DNA from: Saprospiraceae bacterium
Lineage (GTDB): Bacteria > Bacteroidota > Bacteroidia > Chitinophagales > Saprospiraceae
Reading direction: 5' to 3'
Length of the DNA stretch: 64,000 nucleotides
NCBI GenBank assembly: GCA_020629315.1
Contig: JAHDDO010000008.1
Coordinates: forward strand, 1-64,000
Below are positions 7,261-16,153 of the stretch, one piece after another. Position numbers and translations under genes: made by a program. The notes below the pieces were generated by a model that did no database searches, was not told where the DNA came from, and saw only the letters and a list, made by a program, of their open reading frames with translations. Position 1 is the stretch's first letter, and each line of letters starts with the position of its first letter.

Positions 7261-10200
7261 TCGACTTGGCCGAGTTCTTCTAAATATTGGCCCCGTATTA
7301 GTTCAATATTTTTATCCAAGTCTACTCGCTTCCACGTGTCTGTAGGAATAGGGTCCAAAACCACTACTTCGACGACAGCGGGTCTAATAACACTGGAACC
7401 TCTAGGCATAGCATCATGGGCGTTCTTAATAACGATAGGTACAATTGGCACTTTTGCTTGCATGGCAAGGTGGAATGCCCCTTTCTTAAATTTACCAAGT
7501 GTATAATCGTAACTACGCGTACCTTCTGGAGCTAAGCCGATAGAGGTGCCATTGCGTAGTGCATCGACCGCCGGCTTCATCGCTTCGATCGCTTTTTCGC
7601 GATTTGAGCGATCAATAAAGATCATGCCCGCAGCTTTGAAAACCGGTCCCAAGGGAGAATACTCCAATTCTTTCTTAGCAATACCTACCGCATCTTGCCT
7701 CAGCAATTTGGCGAGTATCATAAGATCGACGTTACTTTGATGATTGAAGATGAAGACGGCTGGGCGGGCCTTCCACATGTTTTCTTCATTCTTTACGACC
7801 AATCGAATGCCAGCGACCCAAGTTCCTAGATCACCGACCATGGCCATCATGGAGTTTTTGCCTTCGTTCCAATCCAAGTTACGAGCACCGTTCATTAGTC
7901 CGGATAGTATAGCGGGCCATACAGCCGTTAGCGTCATTCCCGTTCTAAATACGCTGGTAATATTAGGCCGACCGTCATCATTAAATCGATAAATACCCCA
8001 ATCATGCTCCATAGCGTGTGCGGCTAATTCCTTATCTGGATTGACAGGTTTTGGATGACCGACTATATCTAACAGAGGCATATCCTCATAGCTATCCGTA
8101 TAGAAATAGCTTTTTTGTAGATCAATGTTATGACTCTTTGCAAAACTCATTCCTGCTTCAGCTTTACCATCTCCCCAACAAGCGGGCTCGACAATTTCTC
8201 CAGTAAAGCGTCCGTTTTCAACAGCCATTACCGTGCACATAATATGCTTGATACCTAAATCTCTAGCAACAGGTTTCACTTGATATGGCGTAGCGGCAGA
8301 TACAATAGCTACAGTGTGTCCTTTGGCCATATGAGCCTCTACTAGCGCTCTAGACTCAGGATAAATCGCTTTGGCCAGATGCTTCAAATAGACATCTTCG
8401 CCCAGATCAATAAGTGCTTTTTCTTCTAAACCTTTGACTCCTTTCGCACTAATCGCAGCAAGCCCTGCAAAATTCTTATTCCCTAGCGCATACACTACAC
8501 CGCCGCTAAATTGCGAAGCTAATTCCTTTGGGGTCATCTTACCAGACATGATTCGGGCTTGCACAAATTGTTTGGCTGAGAAACCGGAAATAAGTGTCCT
8601 GTCCAAATCGAAAAATGCAGCAATATGAGGCCCTTCTTCACCATCTATTACTGTTTTCATAGCATCTTTACTAACTGACCCCGGAATGGTTTTATGGTCA
8701 GTACTTGCTTCTCCTCTCATGGTCTCTTCCTCTGGCAGCAAGTCCATTAACATATCCATGCGTGCTGATAAGTCATTGAGTTGAACGAGCCAATCATCAA
8801 TTTTTTGCTTTTTTGGATCGGTACCCGTGGGTATGATATCTCGATTTTTGGCAAGTCGTAAGCCATTATTTATAAAGGGCTTTGAAACAGATTCTACTCG
8901 GTGTATTTTTCCTTTCCAATGTAATTCTTCTCCATAAAACAAGCAGGCGCGCATCAGTTGCAAATCATTATATGTACGTCCAGGCTCTAAGGTTTTCAAA
9001 GAATGAGCGACTACTTTATAGGCCTCAATTAAGGTTTTAAGTACGACGTGAGAGGTGTAAATTTGCTGACTAGCTAACAGCTTAGCTTTGTCTTGTTTCT
9101 TTGATTGTATAATTGCAGCCCAATCAGGATGTAAGGATTCTAGTTGATTTTCAATTTGATCTGAGAAATCTGCTTTATTCGAATAAAAGAACTCGAATTT
9201 AAAAAGATCTCTAATTCGCATGATCTCTTCCCAAAAGGCCAAAATAGCCTGTTTTGGTTCTTCTCTAATAAGCTTTACCAAGGCTAATTCTATAAATGCT
9301 CTATGATAAATATGGTGCGTAGCCATATTAGCATAATAAGTAGCTTTAAGGAAGTTCTCTGGTACAATGGAATATTTAGCAGTCACTCCATCACCGACTA
9401 ATTGAATGACTCTGGCTTTTATTAGAAGGTTTAATGAACGCTGAATATGCTCACCTAAGTTTTTACCTCGATCTACAAGCGCATCTGGTTTTTGTGATTC
9501 GATAATATCCATTAACTGAAGAACGATGGCTTCCGTGCTACGCTTAGTCAGGGCAAATTTGCTTAGGAGGGCTGTGCATATTAAACTAGCAGTGGTTACT
9601 GGAGTAATATCATTAATACCATGTGCTAATTCGAAGGCAAATTTTGGAATGGAAGGTTTTTCGTTTGTCTCATCATCTGGAATAACGGAACGTTCTAATT
9701 GTGTATAATCAACAGGCTTGCCTATTCGTAAGGATATGCGACCATGGTCTTCCCCCATCTTTCTAACGTAGTTAACAAACCAGGACAAACTCTCACTGGT
9801 CTTTATTTTACCACGACCTTCTTGGGTCATGTCTTCTACATCGGGAATCAGATCATAGACAATAGAAATAGGTACATACTTAACCTCAGCACCAGCATGT
9901 GCTTCCGCTTCTTGTATATATTTAAGGATGCCCATTTTTGGCCAAACTAACTTTCCTGTTCTACTTCGTGTCCCTTCAATGGCCCACATGAAATGTTCTT
10001 TAGTACGCACTAAATGGCCAATAAAATGTCTAAGTGTAGCCTTATATATCTCATCATCTTTGAAGGTTCTTCGAATAAATATGGCACCTGCCCGGCGACC
10101 TAATTGACCTAAACCTGCGAAGGCCATATTTATACCGGCAAAAATGTAAGGAATCTTTAGGCCATGTCTAGCGAGAGCTATGCCAAGAACAAACATATCA

Positions 10201-10499
10201 ATGTAGGTCTTGTGTGTCATAACGAAGGCGACAGAGTGGCGTCGCATCAGTTTAGCCAATTCTTTAAACTCCGAAATGTTTGTATCGATTGTTTTTTCAT
10301 AAGCCCGACCCACAATGAATTCGGCCAATTGTACACCCATAGTATGAAGCACGGGATGTTGGAAGGTAAACAACTCTTCTAAAGCCTTACTAGCTGTTTG
10401 ATTAGTCTCCTCTATGGAGAGATCATATTTCTCTGCTAACTGTTGTAACGTTTGTTGAAACTGGGCATCATTTAGTATCGCTTCAAAGGACTCTTTCAT
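7257..10499 (-). CDS. fused glycerol-3-phosphate acyltransferase, HAD hydrolase and 1-acylglycerol-3-phosphate acyltransferase
   Basis: A 1080-residue multidomain enzyme. The N-terminal part (~80-330) is PlsB-like with HX4D in THKTYID (His96, Asp101) and EGTRSRTGK. A long helical middle follows (~330-600). At ~620-830 there is a HAD-IB phosphatase (DLDRT near 630, later FYTDSYEDMPLL). The C-terminal ~890-1075 is PlsC-like with HX4D in NHQSNVD near 920 and APEGTRS. In sequence it could acylate glycerol-3-phosphate, acylate lysophosphatidate, and perhaps dephosphorylate to diacylglycerol, supplying the WS/DGAT next door; the HAD role is inference. In mycobacteria PlsB2 and HAD-PlsC are separate adjacent genes. 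Start is ATG 10499. Confidence 0.87.
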   Translation of the reverse strand: MKESFEAILNDAQFQQTLQQLAEKYDLSIEETNQTASKALEELFTFQHPVLHTMGVQLAEFIVGRAYEKTIDTNISEFKELAKLMRRHSVAFVMTHKTYIDMFVLGIALARHGLKIPYIFAGINMAFAGLGQLGRRAGAIFIRRTFKDDEIYKATLRHFIGHLVRTKEHFMWAIEGTRSRTGKLVWPKMGILKYIQEAEAHAGAEVKYVPISIVYDLIPDVEDMTQEGRGKIKTSESLSWFVNYVRKMGEDHGRISLRIGKPVDYTQLERSVIPDDETNEKPSIPKFAFELAHGINDITPVTTASLICTALLSKFALTKRSTEAIVLQLMDIIESQKPDALVDRGKNLGEHIQRSLNLLIKARVIQLVGDGVTAKYSIVPENFLKATYYANMATHHIYHRAFIELALVKLIREEPKQAILAFWEEIMRIRDLFKFEFFYSNKADFSDQIENQLESLHPDWAAIIQSKKQDKAKLLASQQIYTSHVVLKTLIEAYKVVAHSLKTLEPGRTYNDLQLMRACLFYGEELHWKGKIHRVESVSKPFINNGLRLAKNRDIIPTGTDPKKQKIDDWLVQLNDLSARMDMLMDLLPEEETMRGEASTDHKTIPGSVSKDAMKTVIDGEEGPHIAAFFDLDRTLISGFSAKQFVQARIMSGKMTPKELASQFSGGVVYALGNKNFAGLAAISAKGVKGLEEKALIDLGEDVYLKHLAKAIYPESRALVEAHMAKGHTVAIVSAATPYQVKPVARDLGIKHIMCTVMAVENGRFTGEIVEPACWGDGKAEAGMSFAKSHNIDLQKSYFYTDSYEDMPLLDIVGHPKPVNPDKELAAHAMEHDWGIYRFNDDGRPNITSVFRTGMTLTAVWPAILSGLMNGARNLDWNEGKNSMMAMVGDLGTWVAGIRLVVKNEENMWKARPAVFIFNHQSNVDLMILAKLLRQDAVGIAKKELEYSPLGPVFKAAGMIFIDRSNREKAIEAMKPAVDALRNGTSIGLAPEGTRSYDYTLGKFKKGAFHLAMQAKVPIVPIVIKNAHDAMPRGSSVIRPAVVEVVVLDPIPTDTWKRVDLDKNIELIRGQYLEELGQVD

Positions 10500-10616
10500 C
10501 GATTACAATATAGTAAAAACACGAATGCATATGTAATTGGAACTACTAAAAATCCTGAAAGTCTTGGCTAAGCCTTGCCACCACTCAATTAAGATGATTA
10601 TGTCAAATTAATAGAG

Positions 10617-11330
10617 CTAGAATTTTAGAAAATGAGCCTTTAACGAAAGACCTAAATTGCTGAATCTTACATTATAGGGTAGTGTTTCATCCTTGAATTC
10701 TGATAAAAAAGAAAATTGAGCAAAAGGCTCTAAAATCCAAGTGATGTTTTTGTCATCTTGCCATTTATAATTCATACCTAAAAAACCGACTGGTAAGAAA
10801 GTCTCTGTTTTAATATCTCTTTTATCTGGAGGACCAAATAAATTGCCTGTAATAAATCGTTCCTGCTCAAAGGATGTTCTAAAGGGAGAAAATAGATCTA
10901 AGCCGCCCGAGGCATAAAAACCATTCCTTGTTTCACTCTCGCTTAATTTTAGTTCCACATGAAATTCCACTACACTATAGAAGGCCGTGTAGCTATCAAG
11001 ATTCCAGGATTGCAAAGGAATATCCTCTGGTTTTTCAGCACCTAGATCGGTGGGCCAAATGGGAGAATAATCTCTGGCTTCATACTTATTGCTTGTAAAA
11101 CTGACTGCAGCATGTAATGAAACTCGCCTCGTGGAGTATACCGCAATATCGGCACCTATCAAGGCTCTAGAAAAGCTTGGGAAGTTGCTGGTATTAGACA
11201 TAAGTTCTTCAAACGTAGGGGACACATAGCGTAATCCAGTCTTTACACCAAAGGAGAAGTTGTAATTCACTTGTGATAAACAATTGTCGCCCAAAAATAG
11301 GATCATGATTATGGATAGAAATGAACGCAT
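10617..11330 (-). CDS. secreted outer-membrane beta-barrel-like protein
   Basis: A 237-residue protein with a signal peptide (MRSFLSIIMILFLGDNCLSQ) followed by alternating beta-strand patterns: FSFGVKTGLRYVSP near the N-terminus, VSLHAAVSF, YSVVEFHVELKL, GFYASGGLDLFSPF, and a final LGLSLKAHFLKF ending near an aromatic residue. This suggests a small outer-membrane barrel of the PorT/OmpW-like size class. I do not recognise a named family. It is a single gene, separated from the lipid island by ~117 nt. Confidence 0.6.
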   Translation of the reverse strand: MRSFLSIIMILFLGDNCLSQVNYNFSFGVKTGLRYVSPTFEELMSNTSNFPSFSRALIGADIAVYSTRRVSLHAAVSFTSNKYEARDYSPIWPTDLGAEKPEDIPLQSWNLDSYTAFYSVVEFHVELKLSESETRNGFYASGGLDLFSPFRTSFEQERFITGNLFGPPDKRDIKTETFLPVGFLGMNYKWQDDKNITWILEPFAQFSFLSEFKDETLPYNVRFSNLGLSLKAHFLKF

Positions 11331-11495
11331 ATCTATAAGACTTGTTACCTAGTAAACTACCACAAATGAGATAAATACAGAAGGAAATGCGGGTATTCTT
11401 ATCCAGTATGCCCTTTTAGAACCGCCTAACGGACACTTTTTTGAAAAAAAATAAATTTTGGTGCAACATCTATACTGTTGAAGTGAATATTAGAG

Positions 11496-11512
11496 CGTTA
11501 GAACGTTCAACG
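11496..11512. promoter_or_regulatory. near-perfect palindrome upstream of acidic lipoprotein
   Basis: CGTTAGAACGTTCAACG reads as CGTT(a)GAAC/GTTCAACG, a palindrome with one extra base and a perfect GAACGTTC core. It lies ~32 nt before the ATG at 11544, where a regulator or an alternative sigma factor would act. Function is not shown by the sequence. Confidence 0.4.
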
Positions 11513-11543
11513 ATATCATTTAATCAAATTAATTTTAAAAGAG

Positions 11544-12755
11544 ATGAAAATATTCAAGTCGTATTGGTTAATTCTGTTTGCATGTGCGCTTGTTATCAGT
11601 TCTTGTAATCGAGAGAACGTATTAGAAGAGGGAGTAGATCTACCAGAGATTGAAACCCAATTAGTTGAAGTAAATCCATTGTTAGAAAGATCTTCCTCTA
11701 GTGAAGAAGGTTTAGTATTAGATTGCTTCACAGTGAATTATCCATTTGATCTTGTTGATGAGGATGGAGAGACCTACACTATTACTAGTGACGAAGACTT
11801 TGAAACCCTTTGGGAGGATGATGAGTATGTTTGTGTCGATTTTGTTTACCCAATTGATATTACCTATGAAGATGGTGAAACAGCAACGATTGAAAGTGCT
11901 GAAGATCTAGGTGAAGCATTTGCTTCATGTCTTCCTCAAGGCGGTTGGGAAGATGGACAGTTTCCAGCATATCTGATAAGCTATGATAACTCATGCTATG
12001 AGTTTGTTTATCCGATAACATTAGTAGACCTAGCAGGTGAAGAAACAGTAGTAACAGACGAAGAGTCATTTAATGGTGCTGTAGCAGAAGACCTGCAATT
12101 CTTTGTATTCCCTATCACCTTGCTTCACGAAGATGGTGAAGAGGTAGAGGTTCAGAATATTGATGAAATTTTCGATGCACTACTAGCTTGTGGTGGCTGG
12201 GATGTAGAAGATACCCTTGGTTGGGATTGGGAAACAGGATTCGAGTACATCGGATGCTACGTAATTGAATTTCCTTTAGATGTAGAACTTGCAGATGGTA
12301 CTATCGTTACGGTCAATGACCATATGGAATTATGTGACCTTATGTTGCAAGGAGAGGTATTAGGATATGCGTATCCACTTACCTTAATCGATGAAGAAGG
12401 TAACGAGATTGTAGTTGAAAGCGAAGAAGAGCTTTGGGAAGCTCTAGAGGATTGCCCAGGATGGGGTGATGGTGGAGACTTTGACGAAAGCTTTGAAATT
12501 TTAATCTTCCTTCTTGAATTCGAATCTACAGGAGAGTGCTTTAGCATTAACTATCCAATTACACTTTATGATGAAGAAGGTAATATAGAAGTGGTAGGTT
12601 CTTATGAACAACTAGAAGAAATATTCAATGGAAGTGGAGACTTCTTCCCTCAAGGAATGGAATTGCCAGTAACGGTAACGCTATTAGAAGATGGGTCTGA
12701 AGTTTCAATAGATTCTATTGAAGATGTTTTTGAAATAATTGCTGATTGCGAATAG
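11544..12755 (+). CDS. highly acidic repeat lipoprotein
   Basis: A lipoprotein of 403 residues with anchor Cys21 (lipobox VISSC). From ~61 it consists of eight copies of a ~32-residue unit in four pairs (about 61-129, 151-216, 238-304, 332-402). The unit runs F/Y-x-Y/F-P-[IFLV]-[TD]-[LVI], three or four residues, E/D-G, a strand, then an acidic helix with ExL. Each pair begins with Cys (61, 151, 238, 332) and ends with Cys (129, 216, 304, 402), so each could be closed by a disulfide. I find no Lys or Arg after Arg49. The cell-surface or periplasmic role is unknown; Ca2+ or cation binding is a guess from charge. It leads an operon with a sigma factor 24 nt downstream. Confidence 0.8.
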   Translation: MKIFKSYWLILFACALVISSCNRENVLEEGVDLPEIETQLVEVNPLLERSSSSEEGLVLDCFTVNYPFDLVDEDGETYTITSDEDFETLWEDDEYVCVDFVYPIDITYEDGETATIESAEDLGEAFASCLPQGGWEDGQFPAYLISYDNSCYEFVYPITLVDLAGEETVVTDEESFNGAVAEDLQFFVFPITLLHEDGEEVEVQNIDEIFDALLACGGWDVEDTLGWDWETGFEYIGCYVIEFPLDVELADGTIVTVNDHMELCDLMLQGEVLGYAYPLTLIDEEGNEIVVESEEELWEALEDCPGWGDGGDFDESFEILIFLLEFESTGECFSINYPITLYDEEGNIEVVGSYEQLEEIFNGSGDFFPQGMELPVTVTLLEDGSEVSIDSIEDVFEIIADCE

Positions 12756-12779
12756 AATAGAATTGGAGTTCCTCCATTT

Positions 12780-13328
12780 ATGGTGAACACTTTGATCATA
12801 CAAGCATGTAAACAGAAGGAGCATCAGGCTTTGAAGCAATGCTACGAAGCCTGTGCTCCATATGTTTACACTATAATCAAAAATTATATTCACAATACAG
12901 AGGATAGAAAAGATGTACTGCAAGAAGCATTTGCGCACATCTTCAATTCGATGGAACGCTATGATGAGGAAAAAGGGAGCTTCAAAACCTGGATAGCCCA
13001 AATAACCATCAATCAAAGCATCAACTTCCTTAAAAAGAACAACAAACTCAGCCTCTTGACACCCTTGGGTCCTGAACACGAGAAGGAAGAATTAAATTTA
13101 ATTGAATCAGAAAAAATAGATAAAAAAGCATTGGAGCGGTGTATGGCCAAAATGCCATCAGGATATCGTACAGTCTTTAACTTGTATATGATCGATGGAT
13201 ATGCGCACGATGAGATCGCCAGTATCTTAGAAGTAAGCAGTCAAACATCTCGCTCCCAATTAAGTAGGGCATTGAAATGGTTAAAAGTTCATTACCCCAA
13301 ACATCTTAAAAGTGTGACATATGGATAA
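12780..13328 (+). CDS. ECF-type RNA polymerase sigma factor
   Basis: A 182-residue group-IV sigma factor. Region 2 spans ~20-85 (RKDVLQEAFAHIFNSMERYD and FKTWIAQITINQSINFL) and region 4 spans ~120-175 (MPSGYRTVFNLYMIDGYAHDEIASILEVS plus SQLSRALKWLK). It starts at ATG 12780, 24 nt after the acidic lipoprotein, and its final codons overlap the next gene by 8 nt. The next gene has the layout of a membrane-bound anti-sigma factor, so the pair is probably an envelope-signal switch (inference). Confidence 0.9.
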   Translation: MVNTLIIQACKQKEHQALKQCYEACAPYVYTIIKNYIHNTEDRKDVLQEAFAHIFNSMERYDEEKGSFKTWIAQITINQSINFLKKNNKLSLLTPLGPEHEKEELNLIESEKIDKKALERCMAKMPSGYRTVFNLYMIDGYAHDEIASILEVSSQTSRSQLSRALKWLKVHYPKHLKSVTYG

Positions 13329-14745
13329 TCGATCACGATATAAAAAGATACTTAGGGAGGAAACCCATCTTCCAGAAAATCTATCTTGGGAAGATATGAA
13401 TGGTGGCATTATCAAGCGCATGAAGCAATTGGATAATGCGGATAAACCCAAACGAAGATTACCTATATTACTTTTATTCCTTTTAAGTGGAGTAGGTATA
13501 GCTGCTCTAGTTTTTCAAAATAGAAATTCTATTGATGTTGAGGATTCGATAGTACCGTCCATTGTTAACGAACAAAATACCGTATCGAATGAAAGCCATA
13601 GTAGAGCATCCCGCACCGATGCCATTTCAGAAGGTGTACATAAACCGAAAAAAGAAATTAAAAATCAAACTGCTAGCCAAGTGGCGTCAACTACGGACCC
13701 TACACTATTGGCAACAGAAATACCGAAAAAGCCTTCTAGAAAGAAGGTAAAAAAGTTGTTGAGTTTTGTTCCTCAGGTTGCCGAGGAAACGTCAAATCCG
13801 CTTCGAAATACAGACAGCGTTCATGAGACCCTAACGAGGGATAGCAATGCTTCCTCCGGCAACCTGGGGCTTTTACCTCAACCGGTAAAAAATAGCTCAG
13901 ATACTTTGAGAGTCGCTTATCTTGCTAGAACAGCATCATTACTGTCATGGCAGGAGCGTCCGGAGCGATTGATCAGTCCAAGGTTTTTATCAAAAAGAAC
14001 TGAACAGCCAAATGCAAAGAGAGCCAGTGAAAAGGCTAGTCACAGTATTTTATTAGCAGGAGGTGCTCATCATTGGTTGCTTAGGCACAACGGAAATAGC
14101 TTGGCTGAAGCAAAATCGGCGCATGAAAAAGGCGTGCTAGGGTATGGAGCCAAATTGCAATACCAATACCATATCAACAATAAATGGGGGATAATTACAG
14201 GTCTTAGATACCAAGAGAAAGTAACCCGTTTTGAATATGAAGCAACACTGGACACTATCGTACATCAAGATGTAACCCAAGTATTAGTAAATACTATTTC
14301 TGGCGCTTTTATGTCTCAAAGGACGTCAAATAAGCCATTTGCAGCTCAACTATGGGAGAACGTAATTCACTACAATATTTATAGAAGTGTTTCTATCCCC
14401 TTGTTAGTAAATCGCAAGTTTCAATTGAGTCGAAGATCTAGATTTTCCATTGCCGTCGGTCCAGAACTAAATATCATAGGAACAGCTAAAGGAAGGACCT
14501 TGCGACATTACCAGAACAATGAATTTTTATTCAGGTCCAAGTATATTAAATCAACTGATCATAAGATTAGTGGTGTTTGGTCTGGCTTAAGTAGCGCAGC
14601 GTATCATTATCAGTTGTCCAAAGGTTTCGATTGGACAACAGGACTTGATTTCCAAGTAAGTCTGACTGATCTTGATTCGCATGAAGCTAATGTGCTTCGT
14701 ACCTACAATGTGTTTGCTTTTACGGGGATCAGATATCGCTTTTGA
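13321..14745 (+). CDS. putative dual-membrane-spanning anti-sigma factor
   Basis: A 474-residue protein with three parts. Residues 1-45 are a basic/acidic cytoplasmic segment (LPENLSWEDMNGGIIKRMKQ) resembling the short sigma-binding segment of Bacteroidota anti-sigma proteins. Residues ~46-64 form one helix (LPILLLFLLSGVGIAALVF). A Ser/Thr/Lys-rich linker spans ~65-235. The C-terminal ~240 residues have beta-barrel character (YGAKLQYQYH, WGIITGLRYQ, SIPLLVNRKF, FSIAVGPELN) and end FAFTGIRYRF, an outer-membrane-style terminus. This matches the Dma class described in Bacteroides, in which one protein crosses both membranes (recalled literature). Overlap with the sigma gene indicates coupled expression. 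Confidence 0.72.
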   Translation: MDNRSRYKKILREETHLPENLSWEDMNGGIIKRMKQLDNADKPKRRLPILLLFLLSGVGIAALVFQNRNSIDVEDSIVPSIVNEQNTVSNESHSRASRTDAISEGVHKPKKEIKNQTASQVASTTDPTLLATEIPKKPSRKKVKKLLSFVPQVAEETSNPLRNTDSVHETLTRDSNASSGNLGLLPQPVKNSSDTLRVAYLARTASLLSWQERPERLISPRFLSKRTEQPNAKRASEKASHSILLAGGAHHWLLRHNGNSLAEAKSAHEKGVLGYGAKLQYQYHINNKWGIITGLRYQEKVTRFEYEATLDTIVHQDVTQVLVNTISGAFMSQRTSNKPFAAQLWENVIHYNIYRSVSIPLLVNRKFQLSRRSRFSIAVGPELNIIGTAKGRTLRHYQNNEFLFRSKYIKSTDHKISGVWSGLSSAAYHYQLSKGFDWTTGLDFQVSLTDLDSHEANVLRTYNVFAFTGIRYRF

Positions 14746-14810
14746 TCGATTTCAAAAATAAATACTTGATAGTGTGGGACTTGTTCGCATCTAGTTCCTT
14801 ACTTTAAAGT

Positions 14811-15284
14811 ATGGAACATGAAGCACTCATTACTCGTTTTTATACTGCATTTGCTAATGGTGATTCGGCAGGAATGGCCGCTTGCTATCACCCCGACATT
14901 ACATTCAATGATCCTGCCTTTGGCACGTTGAACGGGTCGAAAGCTTCTCTAATGTGGGAGATGCTTTTATCCAATACATCGGCTTCGCCACAGATTGAGT
15001 TTTATGACATATCGGCAAATAAAGAAACAGGGACTGCGGGATGGACGGCTCGTTATGTTTTTGGGCCCAAGCGACGAGAGGTCGTTAATGTCATCAAAGC
15101 CAATTTTCGTTTTAAAGAAGGTTTAATTTATGATCACAAGGATTCATTTAACCTATGGAAATGGTCGAGACAAGCATTAGGCCTACCCGGTTTGTTAATG
15201 GGTTGGACGCCATTTATGGCAAAGCAAATCCGGCAAAGAAGTACTAAAGCCTTAGATTCCTTTATCGCTAAAAAAGAGGCCTAG
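14811..15284 (+). CDS. SnoaL/NTF2-like protein
   Basis: A 157-residue cytoplasmic protein with the NTF2-like fold signature. An N-terminal helix (ALITRFYTAFANGDSAGMAACY) is followed by HPDITFNDPAFGTLNG and curved-sheet strands (GTAGWTARYVFGPKRREVVNV), with ITFNDPAF resembling SnoaL-like members. The family includes polyketide cyclases, isomerases and many unassigned proteins; the substrate cannot be read from the sequence. It is a single gene whose TAG stop overlaps that of the convergent cysH (CTAG). Confidence 0.7.
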   Translation: MEHEALITRFYTAFANGDSAGMAACYHPDITFNDPAFGTLNGSKASLMWEMLLSNTSASPQIEFYDISANKETGTAGWTARYVFGPKRREVVNVIKANFRFKEGLIYDHKDSFNLWKWSRQALGLPGLLMGWTPFMAKQIRQRSTKALDSFIAKKEA

Positions 15285-15958
15285 AGGTGTAAACCACATT
15301 CCGTTTTAGGTGAATTATTCCATCGTCCGCTTCGATCTTCTCCCGGCACTGTACAGTGCGTGCATCCAATCGAAGAATATCCTTTTGACTTTAATGGATG
15401 AAAAGGCAAATGGTGATCTTTAATAAATTTATCCCTCTCGATAAAATCAATATCTAACAGCGGATAGAATTTGACGATATCTTCTCTCGGTTCAAAATAA
15501 TTGAGGCTGGCTCTAAAATCACTTTGCCAGCGCATTAGGCCAGAGACCCATATTTTATAGTCTCCTTGAATAAGCTCTAGCGGTTTTACTTTGTTAATGA
15601 AACAACACCGATTGGGTTGTTTTTCCCACATTTTGGCATTTGAAGTCAAGAGATGATCCTCTTCCTTTGCTTTAATGTCCACCACTTTAAGTTCATATAA
15701 CTGCGTAAGGTATGCCTTATAAATAAGGGTTTCATTAAAATGGTAACCCGTATCTATAAAGTAGATAAGCTGGTCCTTATTTATATCAGAAAATACTTTT
15801 AATAGAAAAGCACTAGTTGCAGCAAAGGATGAAGTGAGCATTATTTCACTTTGGTCAAAGTCTTTATACAGTTTTTCAACCCTTTTATACACCTCAAGGG
15901 GTGCGTAATCCTGATTCAGTTTCTCTATATCCAGAGCTTCATTCGTTCCTCCAATCAT
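15281..15958 (-). CDS. cysH: adenylyl-sulfate (APS) reductase, thioredoxin-dependent
   Basis: A 225-residue assimilatory sulfonucleotide reductase making sulfite for cysteine synthesis. It carries Cys118-Cys119 and Cys199-x2-Cys202 (GCTHC), the four ligands of the [4Fe-4S] cluster that mark APS-type rather than PAPS-type reductases. Catalytic Cys221 is in the ECGLHL terminus. The nucleotide-binding part includes LTSSFAATS and FIDTGYHFNET. Cysteine synthase and serine acetyltransferase genes lie ~1.5-3.8 kb away on the same strand, separated by an opposite-strand membrane protein gene. Start is ATG 15958. Confidence 0.88.
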   Translation of the reverse strand: MIGGTNEALDIEKLNQDYAPLEVYKRVEKLYKDFDQSEIMLTSSFAATSAFLLKVFSDINKDQLIYFIDTGYHFNETLIYKAYLTQLYELKVVDIKAKEEDHLLTSNAKMWEKQPNRCCFINKVKPLELIQGDYKIWVSGLMRWQSDFRASLNYFEPREDIVKFYPLLDIDFIERDKFIKDHHLPFHPLKSKGYSSIGCTHCTVPGEDRSGRWNNSPKTECGLHL

Positions 15959-16153
15959 TATTCAAAAGTAGTCAATCCTGTGAAAATGCATTTTTAACAT
16001 TAATGCTAGCTAAAATGCTAAGCGATTCTTGTTTTAGTAAGAGATACTAATGACGGCTAAAAAACCGCTATATATTAGAGGGAAAGTAAACCTAGCTTTA
16101 TCAATCGAGGACGATACATATTTCTATTTCTATGTCTACTTTTTATAGGAGAC

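Noticed and set aside
12257-12547. Minus-strand frame opposite the acidic lipoprotein
   Set aside because: It is a Ser-rich shadow created by the Glu/Asp codons of the real gene.
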